From assembly GCA_945878375.1 (NCBI GenBank), contig CAMDWG010000001.1, positions 186,001-250,000 of the forward strand: 64,000 bases of DNA. The letters run 5' to 3'. Source of the stretch: Roseomonas mucosa. GTDB lineage: Bacteria > Pseudomonadota > Alphaproteobacteria > Acetobacterales > Acetobacteraceae. Of the stretch, positions 8,316 through 18,709 are shown one piece after another. Numbering within the stretch: the stretch's first letter is position 1; each line of letters opens with the position of its first letter. Made by a program: the position numbers and the translations under genes. The notes beneath the pieces were generated by a model. It was not told the DNA's origin. It did no database searches and worked only from the letters and a program-made list of their open reading frames with translations.

Positions 8316-9422
8316 ATGCGTACACTAGACCGCCTCTCGACGCCCTGCCTGCTGCTGGACCTCGATATCCTCAAGCGCAACATCGCGCGGATGGCGGCCG
8401 CCGTTGCGCGCCATCCGGGCGTCGTGCTGCGGCCGCATATGAAGACCGCGAAATCCGCGCCCGTCGCGGACCTCGCCGCGCCCGGCAAGGGGCCGATCAC
8501 CGTCTCAACGCTGGCCGAGGCGCGCCACTTCGCCGATCACGGCTTCCGCGACCAGATCTACGCCGTGGGCATCACGCCGGCGAAGCTGGATACCGTCGCG
8601 GCGCTGAACGTAGCCGGCAATGCGGTGAAGGTCATCACCGACGACCCCGACACCGCCGCCGCCATCGCCGCCCATCCCGGCCCCATCGAGGCGCTGATCG
8701 AGGTGGATGTGGGCGAAGCCCGCGCCGGCGTCGCGCCAGAGGATGCGGCGCTGATCCAGCTGGCCGCGACGCTCGGTGGTCGATGCGCGGGTGTGCTGTC
8801 CCATTCCGGGCATTCCTATGCCGGGCGCGACATCGCGCGCATGGCCGCGATCGCAGAGGTCGAGCGCGATGGCATATTGCGCGCCGCAGCAAAGCTGCGC
8901 GCGGCCGGCATGCCGCCCCGCATCGTCTCCGCCGGCGCGTCCCCCACCGCGCTGCACGCCGCGACGCTGGAGGGCATCACGGAGATGCGGGCCGGCGTCT
9001 ACATGCTGGGCGACCTGTTCCAGGGACAGATCGGGACGCATGGGCTCGACGACATCGCGGTGACGGTGCTCGCTTCCGTCATCGGGCGCTATCCGGATCG
9101 TGGCACGGTGCTGCTGGATGCCGGCGCGCTGGCGCTGTCGAAGGACCGCAGCACGGAAGCCGCGCCGAGGGACTGGAAATTCGGCCGCGTGCTGGACATC
9201 GAGGGCCGCCCGACGCTCGGCGATGCGATGGTCACGCGCGTGCACCAGGAACACGGCGAGGTCCGCGCCGCCGATGGGCTGAAGCTGGACCGGCTGCCGG
9301 TCGGCGCGCGGGTGCGGGTGGCGCCGAACCATGCCTGCCTGACCGCGGCGGCGCATGATCGCTACCATGTGCTGGAAGGAGGTCGGCTGGTCGCGGAATG
9401 GGCGCGGGTGAACCACTGGTAG
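8316..9422 (+). CDS. DSD1-family PLP enzyme (D-threonine aldolase / D-serine dehydratase-like)
   Basis: This is a 368-aa fold-type III (alanine-racemase-like barrel) enzyme. The PLP lysine is in LRPHMKTAKS, the phosphate-binding region is IVSAGASPTAL, and the C-terminal PNHACLTAA carries the His/Cys pair that binds metal in D-serine dehydratases. The family acts on D-3-hydroxy amino acids. The ATG at 8316 is preceded by GGAGG at 8301-8305. It probably forms an operon with the preceding threonine synthase-like gene. It ends six bases before the convergent TRIC channel gene. Confidence 0.85.
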   Translation: MRTLDRLSTPCLLLDLDILKRNIARMAAAVARHPGVVLRPHMKTAKSAPVADLAAPGKGPITVSTLAEARHFADHGFRDQIYAVGITPAKLDTVAALNVAGNAVKVITDDPDTAAAIAAHPGPIEALIEVDVGEARAGVAPEDAALIQLAATLGGRCAGVLSHSGHSYAGRDIARMAAIAEVERDGILRAAAKLRAAGMPPRIVSAGASPTALHAATLEGITEMRAGVYMLGDLFQGQIGTHGLDDIAVTVLASVIGRYPDRGTVLLDAGALALSKDRSTEAAPRDWKFGRVLDIEGRPTLGDAMVTRVHQEHGEVRAADGLKLDRLPVGARVRVAPNHACLTAAAHDRYHVLEGGRLVAEWARVNHW

Positions 9423-9428
9423 CAGGCG

Positions 9429-10076
9429 TCACCGCCTGTCGGGATAATCCCGCGCCGGCCGCGCGCGATAGGATGGCAGCGACCAGCCGCGCAGGATCGC
9501 CAGCGCCCGCAAGGCGAAGCCGAGCGCAATGCCGGCCGGCAAGGCGATGTCGCGCGGCAGCGGCGCAAGCCGCAGCGCGACATAGCTCGCCGCCGCGACG
9601 GCGGCGGCTGTGATGTAGATCTCCCGCCGCAGGATCAGCGGCAATTCGTTGCAGATCACATCCCGCAGGATGCCGCCGCCCGTCGCCGTCATCACGCCGA
9701 GCAGCACCGCCGCCCAGGGATCGACGCCCGCGATCAGCGCGATCTCCGCGCCGACCACGGCATAGAGCGCGAGCCCGACCGCATCGACCCAGAGCAGCGC
9801 CTGGAACCGGCTTTCCACCAGATGCGCCGTGACGAAGACGACCAGCGCCGCGGCCGCCGCGATGGCCAGCAATTCGGGCCGGTCCAGCCAGAAGACCGGC
9901 GTGCGCCCCAGCAGCAGGTCGCGCAGCGTGCCGCCGCCGAAGCCGGTCACCACGCCGATCAGCACGAAGCCCACCACATCCATCTGCTTGCGGCTGGCCA
10001 CCAGCGCGCCCGATGCGGCAAAGGCCGCGATGCCGAGCCAGTCCAGCACTCGCAGGACGAGATCGAGCGCCCCCAC
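9429..10076 (-). CDS. TRIC-type cation channel family protein (UPF0126)
   Basis: This 215-aa membrane protein has about seven helices in two homologous halves. Each half carries the glycine-rich signature, GGGTLRDLLLG and GGGILRDVICN. Prokaryotic TRIC channels are trimeric monovalent-cation channels of the inner membrane. It lies three bases from the end of the MFS transporter gene on the same strand, so co-transcription is likely. Confidence 0.9.
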   Translation of the reverse strand: MGALDLVLRVLDWLGIAAFAASGALVASRKQMDVVGFVLIGVVTGFGGGTLRDLLLGRTPVFWLDRPELLAIAAAAALVVFVTAHLVESRFQALLWVDAVGLALYAVVGAEIALIAGVDPWAAVLLGVMTATGGGILRDVICNELPLILRREIYITAAAVAAASYVALRLAPLPRDIALPAGIALGFALRALAILRGWSLPSYRARPARDYPDRR

Positions 10077-10079
10077 AGG

Positions 10080-11300
10080 CTACTCCGCCGCCACCGCGCG
10101 CAGCCGCGCCGTGCGCGCCGCCCCCGCCGCGCTGCCCATGCAGAGCAGGGAGGCGACCAGCAGCGCCGCCACCGCCGGCAGCACCAGCCAGGCCAGCCCC
10201 ACATCGATCAGGAAGCCGAAGGGCACCGGCGTGATCGCGCCGCCCAGAGGCAGGCCGGAGGAGACGAAGCCGAACACCTTCCCCATCTGCCCCGGCGGCA
10301 CGGAATCCTTCAGCATCACGTCGCGCGGCGTGCGGGAGGACCCGAGCGCGAGGCCGGCCAGCAGCGCGACCGGCGGCAGCAGCCAATGCGGCATCGGCAG
10401 GAGGCCGAGCACCAGCAGCAGCCCCGCCGCGACCAGCGTCAGCGTGGTGATGAAGGCCATGTGCCGGGCATAGCGGTCGGCGTACCAGCCGCCGACCAGC
10501 GTGCCGAGCGTCGCGCCCACCATGTAGCCGGTCAGCGCCAGGGACGCGACCGCGACCGGCGTGCCCCACAGCTTGCCGAGCACCGTGATCGAGAAAGCCT
10601 GGATCGCCGTGCCCGCCATGGCCGACAGCAGGAAGAAGCCGAAGAACAGCAGGATGGGGCGCGAGGTCAGCAATTCCCGCCCGCCCATGGCTCCCTGGCG
10701 GTCCTTCGGCTTGGCCTGGTCCTGCAGGATGCGGCTCTGCCACAGGATGCAGGCGGCCACCGGCACGCCGAGCAGGCCAAGGATCAGCAGCGCCGGCCGC
10801 CAATCCATCACCAGCAGCATCGCCGCCACCACCGGCGGCGCGAAGGCAAAGCCGAGATTGCCGGTGAAGGTGTGCAGCGCGAAGGCGCGCCCGATGCGCG
10901 ACTTGTCGATGGACGCGCCGAGGATCGCGTAATCCGCCGGGTGGATCACGGAATTGCCGATGCCGGAGGTCACCGCGAGCAGCAGGATCGCCCAATAGCC
11001 CGGCGCGAAGGCCATGGCGGAGATCGACAGCGCCATCAGCAGCGTGCCCCCCACCAGGAAGGGCCGCGCGCCATGGCGGTCCACCAGGAAGCCAACCGGC
11101 GTCTGCAACGCCGCCGTCACCGCGCTCATCAACGCAATGGCAAGGCCGAGCTCGGCGAAGCTCACATCGAATTCGGCGCGCCAGACGATGAACAGCGGCG
11201 GCAGGCACAGCATGTAGAAATGACTGAGGAAATGGCCCGTGCCGATCAGGGCGATGATGCCCGCATCGCGCGCGGGGGGGACGGGCGTGGCAGCGGCCAT
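10080..11300 (-). CDS. MFS transporter
   Basis: This major facilitator superfamily permease has about 406 residues and 12 predicted helices. The loop 2-3 motif GFLVDRHGARPFLVGG and its repeat GGWYADRYARH in the second half are the usual MFS signatures. The substrate is unknown. The ATG at 11300 is chosen because the longer frame upstream (to 11498) would run into the glmS start and reads as non-membrane, arginine-rich sequence. It is divergent from glmS and followed by the TRIC gene. Confidence 0.85.
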   Translation of the reverse strand: MAAATPVPPARDAGIIALIGTGHFLSHFYMLCLPPLFIVWRAEFDVSFAELGLAIALMSAVTAALQTPVGFLVDRHGARPFLVGGTLLMALSISAMAFAPGYWAILLLAVTSGIGNSVIHPADYAILGASIDKSRIGRAFALHTFTGNLGFAFAPPVVAAMLLVMDWRPALLILGLLGVPVAACILWQSRILQDQAKPKDRQGAMGGRELLTSRPILLFFGFFLLSAMAGTAIQAFSITVLGKLWGTPVAVASLALTGYMVGATLGTLVGGWYADRYARHMAFITTLTLVAAGLLLVLGLLPMPHWLLPPVALLAGLALGSSRTPRDVMLKDSVPPGQMGKVFGFVSSGLPLGGAITPVPFGFLIDVGLAWLVLPAVAALLVASLLCMGSAAGAARTARLRAVAAE

Positions 11301-11496
11301 GGCCGGCGCGGGCTCCTGTACAACGGGGGCAAGCTGCGCCGGGGCGCTCGGGCGGTCAATGCGGGGCCGGCGCGGCCGGGCAAAGCGCCGCAACATGCCG
11401 TGATCCCGGCATCGCGCGGTTGCGGATACCGTCCCGCCAGCGAACCGGCTAGACCGAGATCCGCGGGCAGCCACCGGGCTAGGGGAGCAGAGGCGC

Positions 11497-13320
<1,824 letters not shown>

Positions 13321-13326
13321 AGGGCG

Positions 13327-13351
13327 CGCACCCGCCTGCCGGGCGGGTGCG
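13327..13351. terminator. Hairpin between convergent glmS and wecC
   Basis: A 10-bp GC-rich stem (CGCACCCGCC at 13327-13336 with its complement at 13342-13351) has a five-base loop. It fills the 31-base gap between the convergent glmS and wecC stops. It has no T-tract on either strand, so it is a likely but not certain bidirectional terminator. Confidence 0.6.
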
Positions 13352-14563
13352 TCAGGGCGCGAGCAGCCCCACCGCGTCCAGCACCACCTTCCCCTCGAAC
13401 AGCGAGCGGTCCAGCGCGTGATAGGGCGTGTGAGCCACCAGGATGGCGACGATATCGGCGGCGGCCACGGCCTCCGCCGCCCCCATCAACGCGACGCCGC
13501 CAAGCACCGGGGGGAGCGCCGCGACGAAGGGGTCAGCCACGATGAGGTTGAGCCTGTCCCGCAGCAGCTCCGCGACGATCGCGACCGCCGGGCTCTCCCG
13601 CAGATCACCCACATCCGGCTTATAGGCTAGGCCCAGGCAGGCGATGCGCGGCGCATCGAGGCGCGCGGCGGCGTCCCGCAGGCGCTGGGCGATGCGGCGA
13701 GGCACGGCGTCGTTCACGGCGCGCGCGGCGCGGATCAGCCGCGCATCCTCCGGCGCGGCGGATGCCAGGAACCAAGGATCGATGGGGATGCAATGCCCAC
13801 CCACCCCCACGCCCGGCTCCAGCACCTGCACGCGCGGATGCCGGTTGGCCAGGGCGATCGCCTGCCGCGCATCCACACCCAGCCGGTCGCAGAGCAGCGA
13901 CAGCTCATTCGCGAAGGCGATGTTGACGTCGCGGAAGGCGTTCTCCGCCAGCTTCACCAGCTCCGCCATGCGTGCGTCCGCCAGGATCACCTCGCCACGG
14001 ACGAAGCTGCGATAGAGCCTGGCGGCGGCGGCGGCGCAGCCCGGCGTCAGGCCGCCGACCACGCGGTCATTCTCCACCAATTCCTGCAGGATGCGGCCGG
14101 GCAGCACGCGTTCGGGGCAATAGGCGATGGCGACCTCCCCCGGTACGCGCAGATCGGGCCGCGCGGCGCGGAGGCGCGCGGCCAGCGCCTCTGTCGTGCC
14201 GACGGGCACGGTGCTTTCCAGGATCACCGTATCCCCGGCCCGCAGCACCGGCGCGAACGCATCGGTCGCCGCCTCCACACAACGCAGGTCGGGCAGTTGC
14301 CCGGCCGTGCAGGGCGTCGGCACGGCGATGAGATGGAAGGCGGCCGGCGCCGGCATGGCTTGCACGCTGAGCCGCCCAACGCGCACGGCACGCGCCAGCA
14401 GCGCATCCAGACCTGGCTCGCGGAACCCCGCGCGGCCCGCCGCCGCCAGCGCGACAACGCACGGGTTCACATCGCAACCGACGACCTCATGGCCCGCTTC
14501 CGCCAGCATCGCGGCCGTGGGCAGTCCGATATGGCCGAGGCCATGGACGCAAACCATGCTCAT
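13352..14563 (-). CDS. wecC: UDP-N-acetyl-D-mannosaminuronate dehydrogenase
   Basis: This 403-aa NAD-dependent nucleotide-sugar dehydrogenase oxidises UDP-ManNAc to UDP-ManNAcA. The N-terminal NAD domain has GLGHIGLP, the central domain has NAFRDVNIAFANE, and the catalytic cysteine sits in GVGGHCIPIDPWF. The C-terminal domain has CLGLAYKPDVGDLRESP. It follows the epimerase wecB on the same strand, so the two carry out consecutive steps for a surface polysaccharide. Other UDP-sugar dehydrogenases share these motifs, and the neighbouring epimerase is the main reason for the WecC call. Confidence 0.88.
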   Translation of the reverse strand: MSMVCVHGLGHIGLPTAAMLAEAGHEVVGCDVNPCVVALAAAGRAGFREPGLDALLARAVRVGRLSVQAMPAPAAFHLIAVPTPCTAGQLPDLRCVEAATDAFAPVLRAGDTVILESTVPVGTTEALAARLRAARPDLRVPGEVAIAYCPERVLPGRILQELVENDRVVGGLTPGCAAAAARLYRSFVRGEVILADARMAELVKLAENAFRDVNIAFANELSLLCDRLGVDARQAIALANRHPRVQVLEPGVGVGGHCIPIDPWFLASAAPEDARLIRAARAVNDAVPRRIAQRLRDAAARLDAPRIACLGLAYKPDVGDLRESPAVAIVAELLRDRLNLIVADPFVAALPPVLGGVALMGAAEAVAAADIVAILVAHTPYHALDRSLFEGKVVLDAVGLLAP

Positions 14564-14591
14564 GGTCGGCGGAGCCCGGCCTCGTTGCGTC

Positions 14592-15800
14592 TCACTCCGC
14601 CACCATCAAGGCAGGCGGCGCGTTGCGGGTCCGGGCCCAATCCTCGATCGCATCCGCGATGCGGCGGGATGCGGAGCCATCGCCGAAGGGGAAGACCGGC
14701 CGCGCCATCGCCGCATAGGCCACGGGATCGTCCAGCAGCCGCGCGGCCTGCGCCACGATCGCCGCCGCATCGGTGCCGACAAGGCGCGCAGCCCCGGCTT
14801 CCACCGCCTCCGGCCGTTCCGTCACCTCGCGCAGCACCAGCACCGGCTTGCCGAGCGCCGGGGCTTCTTCCTGCAGCCCGCCGCTATCGGTCAGCACCAG
14901 CGCGACGCGGCGCAGCAGGGATACCATCGCGGCGGGATCGAGCGGCTCCAGCAGATGCACGCAAGGCCGCCACCCCAGGGCCCGCAGCACGGGCCCGCGC
15001 ACAGCGGGATTGTTGTGCAGCGGCCAGGCGATCTCGACATCGCCGCGCGCCGCCAGCGCCGCCACCGCATCGCAGATCCGCGCGAGCCCTGCGCCCTGGC
15101 TCTCACGCCGATGCGCGGTCACCAGCACCAGGCGCTTCGCGGGATCGAAGGCCGGCAGCGCCGCCGCCACGCGCGCCGCCAGCGCCGCATCGCGGCCGAG
15201 CCGCGCCTGCATCGCCATCAGCGCGTCGATGCCGGTATTGCCGGTGACCAGGATGCGGCCGCGCGCGCGATACTCCGCCAGAAGGTTCGTCGCCGCCCGA
15301 TCCGTCGGGGCGAAGAGCAGATCGGCCATCGTATCCACGGCGACGCGATTCAGCTCCTCCGGCCAGGGCCGGTCGAGGTCGTAGGAGCGCTGCCCGGCTT
15401 CCACATGGCCGACCGGGATCCGCAGGTGGAACGCCGCCAGCGCGGCGGCGAGCGCGGTGGTGGTGTCGCCATGGACCAGCACCAGGTCGGGGGCCTTCCG
15501 TTCCAGCACCTTCGTCACGCCGGTCAGCACGCGGGCGAAGATCGCCGACAGCGACAGGCCCCGCGGCAGGGTTGGTAGCGCGATGTCGATCCGCTCCCCG
15601 AAGGCGGTAACGGCCTGGGCCAGCATGGCGCCATGCTGCCCCGTGGTCACGGCCAGCGGCGCAAGGCCGGGCCGCCGGCGAAGCTCCGCCAGGACGGGCA
15701 GCATCTTGATCGCCTCCGGCCTTGTGCCGAAGGCGAGCATGACGCCGAGCGCGCCGGGCCGCCGCAGAGGCTCCGCTCCCGATGGATTGACCACACCCAT
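14592..15800 (-). CDS. wecB: UDP-N-acetylglucosamine 2-epimerase (non-hydrolysing)
   Basis: This enzyme of about 402 aa interconverts UDP-GlcNAc and UDP-ManNAc. Visible motifs are AFGTRPEAIKMLP, VHGDTTTALA and the C-terminal TDSGGLQEEAPALGKPVL. I start it at the ATG at 15800; a TTG three codons upstream is also possible. An AT-rich stretch just upstream (about 15805-15835) is unusual for this genome and is a plausible promoter. wecC follows after 28 bases. Confidence 0.92.
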   Translation of the reverse strand: MGVVNPSGAEPLRRPGALGVMLAFGTRPEAIKMLPVLAELRRRPGLAPLAVTTGQHGAMLAQAVTAFGERIDIALPTLPRGLSLSAIFARVLTGVTKVLERKAPDLVLVHGDTTTALAAALAAFHLRIPVGHVEAGQRSYDLDRPWPEELNRVAVDTMADLLFAPTDRAATNLLAEYRARGRILVTGNTGIDALMAMQARLGRDAALAARVAAALPAFDPAKRLVLVTAHRRESQGAGLARICDAVAALAARGDVEIAWPLHNNPAVRGPVLRALGWRPCVHLLEPLDPAAMVSLLRRVALVLTDSGGLQEEAPALGKPVLVLREVTERPEAVEAGAARLVGTDAAAIVAQAARLLDDPVAYAAMARPVFPFGDGSASRRIADAIEDWARTRNAPPALMVAE

Positions 15801-15854
15801 AGGTTGCAAAATTAGGGCGCGTTATTCAACTTTTAATGGGGGCAGCCGAAATCC

Positions 15855-16703
15855 CTAACCGACCAGGCTGTCGCGGATGAAGCCGACCAGCGGTTCCACC
15901 ACCTGGTGGCGGCCAGCGGGATCGCCGAAGACCGCCATCTCCACCACCCCGAGTTCAGGCAGCCCCGGCACCTCGACCAGTCCGGGCGGGAAGCCGCTGC
16001 GGCCCAGCACGGTCAGGGCGAAGCCCGCCTGCGCCGCCGCCGCCAGGCCGAGCAGGCTGTCGCAGGTGAAGACGCCCTCATGCGCCAGCCCCGCGCGCGC
16101 CAGGGCGGCCAGCGCCCGTTCGCGAAACAGGCAGCCTTCCGGCAGCAGCGCGAGCGGCAGGGGGCGGCCTTCGGGCGGGGTCCAGTCGGGGGCGGCGGCC
16201 CAGACCACCTGCTCGGTCCAGATCGGCACGCCCGCCACCTCACCCTCCCGCCGCTTGCCGAGCACCAGGTCGAGCCCACCGGCGGCCTGCTTGGCGCGCA
16301 ATTCATGGCTGCGGCCGACCTCCACCTCCAGCCGGATCTCGGGGTAGGTGCGGGAGAAGCGCGCGAGGATCGGCGCCAGGCTGCGCGGCACGAAGTGGTC
16401 GGCAACGCCGAGCCGCAGCCGCCCCGCGATCGGCGGCGCGGCCAGCCGCCGCACCGCCTCGTCATTCAGCGCCAGCAGCCGCCGGGCATAGCCGAGCAGC
16501 ATCTCCCCTTCCCGCGTCAGGGCGACGGTGCGGGTCGTGCGGTCGAACAGGGGGCGGCGGACGACCTCCTCCAGCCGCTTCACGCGCAGGCTGACGGCGG
16601 ATTGCGTGAGGCCGAGCGCTTCGCCCGCGGCGGTGAAGCCGCGCGTCTCCGCCACCAGGACGAAGCAGCGGAGCAGGTCGAGATCGAGATCGGGCAGGCG
16701 CAT
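15855..16703 (-). CDS. LysR-family transcriptional regulator
   Basis: This is a regulator of about 282 aa. The N-terminal winged helix-turn-helix (about residues 7-65) reads AETRGFTAAGEALGLTQSAV then RVKRLEEVVRRPLFDR, and a periplasmic-binding-like effector domain follows. The target and ligand are unknown. I use the ATG at 16703 (MRLPDLDLDLL); a TTG at 16739 would add 12 residues. It lies directly after the terminator of the DUF2076 gene, so its promoter must be very close or overlap that terminator. Confidence 0.85.
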   Translation of the reverse strand: MRLPDLDLDLLRCFVLVAETRGFTAAGEALGLTQSAVSLRVKRLEEVVRRPLFDRTTRTVALTREGEMLLGYARRLLALNDEAVRRLAAPPIAGRLRLGVADHFVPRSLAPILARFSRTYPEIRLEVEVGRSHELRAKQAAGGLDLVLGKRREGEVAGVPIWTEQVVWAAAPDWTPPEGRPLPLALLPEGCLFRERALAALARAGLAHEGVFTCDSLLGLAAAAQAGFALTVLGRSGFPPGLVEVPGLPELGVVEMAVFGDPAGRHQVVEPLVGFIRDSLVG

Positions 16704-16744
16704 CGGGGGGACATGAACCAGCCGTACCCACGCGATCAAGCCAA

Positions 16745-16774
16745 GAAAAACCCCGGCATCTTGCGATGCCGGGG
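16745..16774 (-). terminator. Rho-independent terminator of the DUF2076 gene
   Basis: On the minus strand a perfect 10-bp stem (CCCCGGCATC pairing with GATGCCGGGG) with a GCAA loop is followed by TTTTT. It lies 26 bases beyond the stop of the 16800-17501 gene. It is the clearest intrinsic terminator in the window. Confidence 0.9.
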
Positions 16775-16799
16775 CTCGCTCGCCGCGCGGGGCGGAGGA

Positions 16800-17501
16800 T
16801 CAGTACTCTTCGTCTTCGTAGCCGCCCGCGTCATGGGCGCTGGCATCATTGCCGTAGCCGCCCTGGTCATAGGCCTGGGCATCGTTCTGCGCGCCCCAGG
16901 CGGAGGAGGTCGGCACTGCATCCTGACCGAAGCCGCCCGCCGTCGCCGCTTCCGCCGCGCCGCCGGAGCCGAGCGCCCCCATGATCGCATTGCCCAGCAG
17001 CAGGCCGCCGGCCACACCGGCCGCCGTCATCATCGCCGTGCCCAGGAAGCCGGGGCCGCTGCGCTGCATCATCGCCGGGTTGTAGCCCGGCGGATATTGC
17101 GGTTGCGGACGGGGCGGCATCGGCGCGGGGCGAGCGCCACCGCCGAAGAGCCCGCCGAGCATGCCGCGATTCTGCGTCGCGGCGCCCTGGCGCTGCGCGT
17201 TCTCGACCTCCCATTCCAGCTGCTGGATGCGGTTGGTCATCTCGACCAGCGCCGCTTCCTGCACGAAGGCCATCTGCGTCAGGCGGTAGCGCGCTTCCGG
17301 GTAGCGGGTCATCAGGTCGCCCAGAAGGCGGTCGGCCTCCGGGTCCACCGGCGGCAGCGCCGGCTGCGCCGGCTGGGTGCCGCCCCCGAGCGCGCCCCAG
17401 GGCGAGGCCGGGCGGGCAGGGGCCGCCTGGGCCGCGCCGCTCACCCGCTCCACGAAGCTGGTGATGATCCGGCGTTCCTCGTCCGTCATGGTGCTCGACA
17501 T
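16800..17501 (-). CDS. DUF2076 domain protein
   Basis: This 233-aa protein has the DUF2076 layout. A conserved N-terminal helical part is MTDEERRIITSFVERV; PPVDPEADRLLGDLMTRYPEARYRLTQM and the amphipathic helix EMTNRIQQLEWEVENAQRQ follow. Then come a Gly/Pro-rich linker with GGLFGG, a glycine-rich hydrophobic patch (AAGVAGGLLLGNAIMG), and an acidic C-terminus ending EDEEY. The function is not established; proteins of this type are periplasmic-ligand-like or membrane-associated. ATGs at 17501 and 17489 both fit, and a GAGAAGGG precedes the first. A strong terminator follows. Confidence 0.8.
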   Translation of the reverse strand: MSSTMTDEERRIITSFVERVSGAAQAAPARPASPWGALGGGTQPAQPALPPVDPEADRLLGDLMTRYPEARYRLTQMAFVQEAALVEMTNRIQQLEWEVENAQRQGAATQNRGMLGGLFGGGARPAPMPPRPQPQYPPGYNPAMMQRSGPGFLGTAMMTAAGVAGGLLLGNAIMGALGSGGAAEAATAGGFGQDAVPTSSAWGAQNDAQAYDQGGYGNDASAHDAGGYEDEEY

Positions 17502-17637
17502 CCCTTCTCTGACGTTGCGACAGGCTGCGGGGGGCCGGGGAGGTCGCCCACCAATCCTTACCCGCAGTTCATCCAGGCCGCGACATGGCCTGAAGCGCCA
17601 TGCATTTCAAGCGGCGCCACCGTGACGATCGGGGTGC

Positions 17638-18063
17638 TCAGGCCCCAATCCGCGCCGGCAAGCCAAGCCGGCGCCATTCGATCGCGGGGCAATGATCCAT
17701 CACCACCGCAAGCCCCACCGCCCGGGCCCGCGCCGCCGCCGCCGGGTCGATCACCCCGAGTTGGAGCCACACGGATCGCGCGCCGAGCCGGATCGCCTCA
17801 TCCACCACCGCCCCGGCCTCCGCGCTGCGTCGGAACACTTCCACCATGTCGAGCGGGGCCGCCTCGTCCAGCGCCGCGACCACGCTGCGGCCATGGATCT
17901 CCCGCCCCGCCAGGACAGGGTTCACCGGCACCGCCTCGTAGCCGCGGTCGAGCAGGAAGCGGAACACGCCATGGCTCGGGCGATCCGGCCGGTCGGAGGC
18001 ACCGACCTCGGCGATGCGGCGCGTGGCCAGCAGCAGGTCGCGGATCGCGGCGTCGTCGGTCAT
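17638..18063 (-). CDS. CoA-binding domain protein (YccU-like)
   Basis: This 141-aa single-domain Rossmann protein of the CoA_binding family (like the N-terminal domain of succinyl-CoA synthetase alpha, YccU) shows IAEVGASDRPDRPSHGV, VPVNPVLAGREIHG, and the C-terminal VVMDHCPAIEW with the conserved Cys. The function is unknown. The ATG at 18063 is 49 bases after the heme oxygenase stop on the same strand, so it may be the tail of the ppsR-bphP-bphO operon. The 136 bases between it and the DUF2076 gene hold nothing I can recognise. Confidence 0.85.
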   Translation of the reverse strand: MTDDAAIRDLLLATRRIAEVGASDRPDRPSHGVFRFLLDRGYEAVPVNPVLAGREIHGRSVVAALDEAAPLDMVEVFRRSAEAGAVVDEAIRLGARSVWLQLGVIDPAAAARARAVGLAVVMDHCPAIEWRRLGLPARIGA

Positions 18064-18112
18064 GCGGTCTTTTCCCTGCCCTGTCCGGACCGGATGGCGC
18101 CTTGCCTCGGCA

Positions 18113-18709
18113 TCAGGCCTCGGCGGGGGCGGTGGTGAACCAGGCTTCGAAGGCGGCGAAGGTTGCCAGGGCGCCCTGGACCATCTCGGCCCGCGCCTCC
18201 GGCACGGTGCCGCAGCGCTCGATCGCCGCGCAGCAGCTGCGCCACATCTCGCCATGCCGCGCCCCATGGCCGAGCAGGAAGCGGCGGCCATCGAGGCCGG
18301 GCGGCAGGAGGCCGCCCAGCGCCAGCGCCAGCTGCCGCCCGCCAAGGGTCGAGCCCTCCGCGACGTAAAGCCCGCCCAGGGCCGCCGCCGGAGTCGCGAA
18401 GGCCGGCAGCGGCGACCATGGCACATCCGCCTCGGCGTCGAGCCAGGCGATATCCGCGCGCAGCAGATGGGTCCGGCGGCGGGCGACCAGGTCGATGCCG
18501 AAGTCGGCCAGCCCTGGGACCTCCGCCAGCCGCGCCTCCAGAGCCGTATGGAAGCCGAGCTTGCGGCGCAGCAGGCCACCATAGGCCGCGTGCGTGATGC
18601 GCCCTTCCGCCAGCGCCCGAAAGACCGGGATGGCGTGCAGGCGGAGATGCGCGGCCTCGGTCGCCGCGCGCAGCGCCGCATGGGCCCCGACGGGCACGCG
18701 GTCAGGCAT
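18113..18709 (-). CDS. bphO: Biliverdin-producing heme oxygenase for bacteriophytochrome
   Basis: This 198-aa all-helical protein resembles bacterial heme oxygenases. The proximal-histidine helix region is TEAAHLRLHAIPVFRALAEG and the distal glycine-rich helix is LGGLYVAEGSTLGGRQLA. It would open heme to biliverdin IXalpha, the chromophore of the phytochrome encoded just upstream. Its ATG at 18709 lies eight bases inside the end of bphP, so translation is coupled. The context makes the BphO role strong; the reaction itself is family knowledge. Confidence 0.9.
   Translation of the reverse strand: MPDRVPVGAHAALRAATEAAHLRLHAIPVFRALAEGRITHAAYGGLLRRKLGFHTALEARLAEVPGLADFGIDLVARRRTHLLRADIAWLDAEADVPWSPLPAFATPAAALGGLYVAEGSTLGGRQLALALGGLLPPGLDGRRFLLGHGARHGEMWRSCCAAIERCGTVPEARAEMVQGALATFAAFEAWFTTAPAEA

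Noticed and set aside
11301-11496. Possible glmS ribozyme/riboswitch upstream of glmS
   Set aside because: This ribozyme is known from Gram-positives; I saw no matching conserved core in the 196-base leader.
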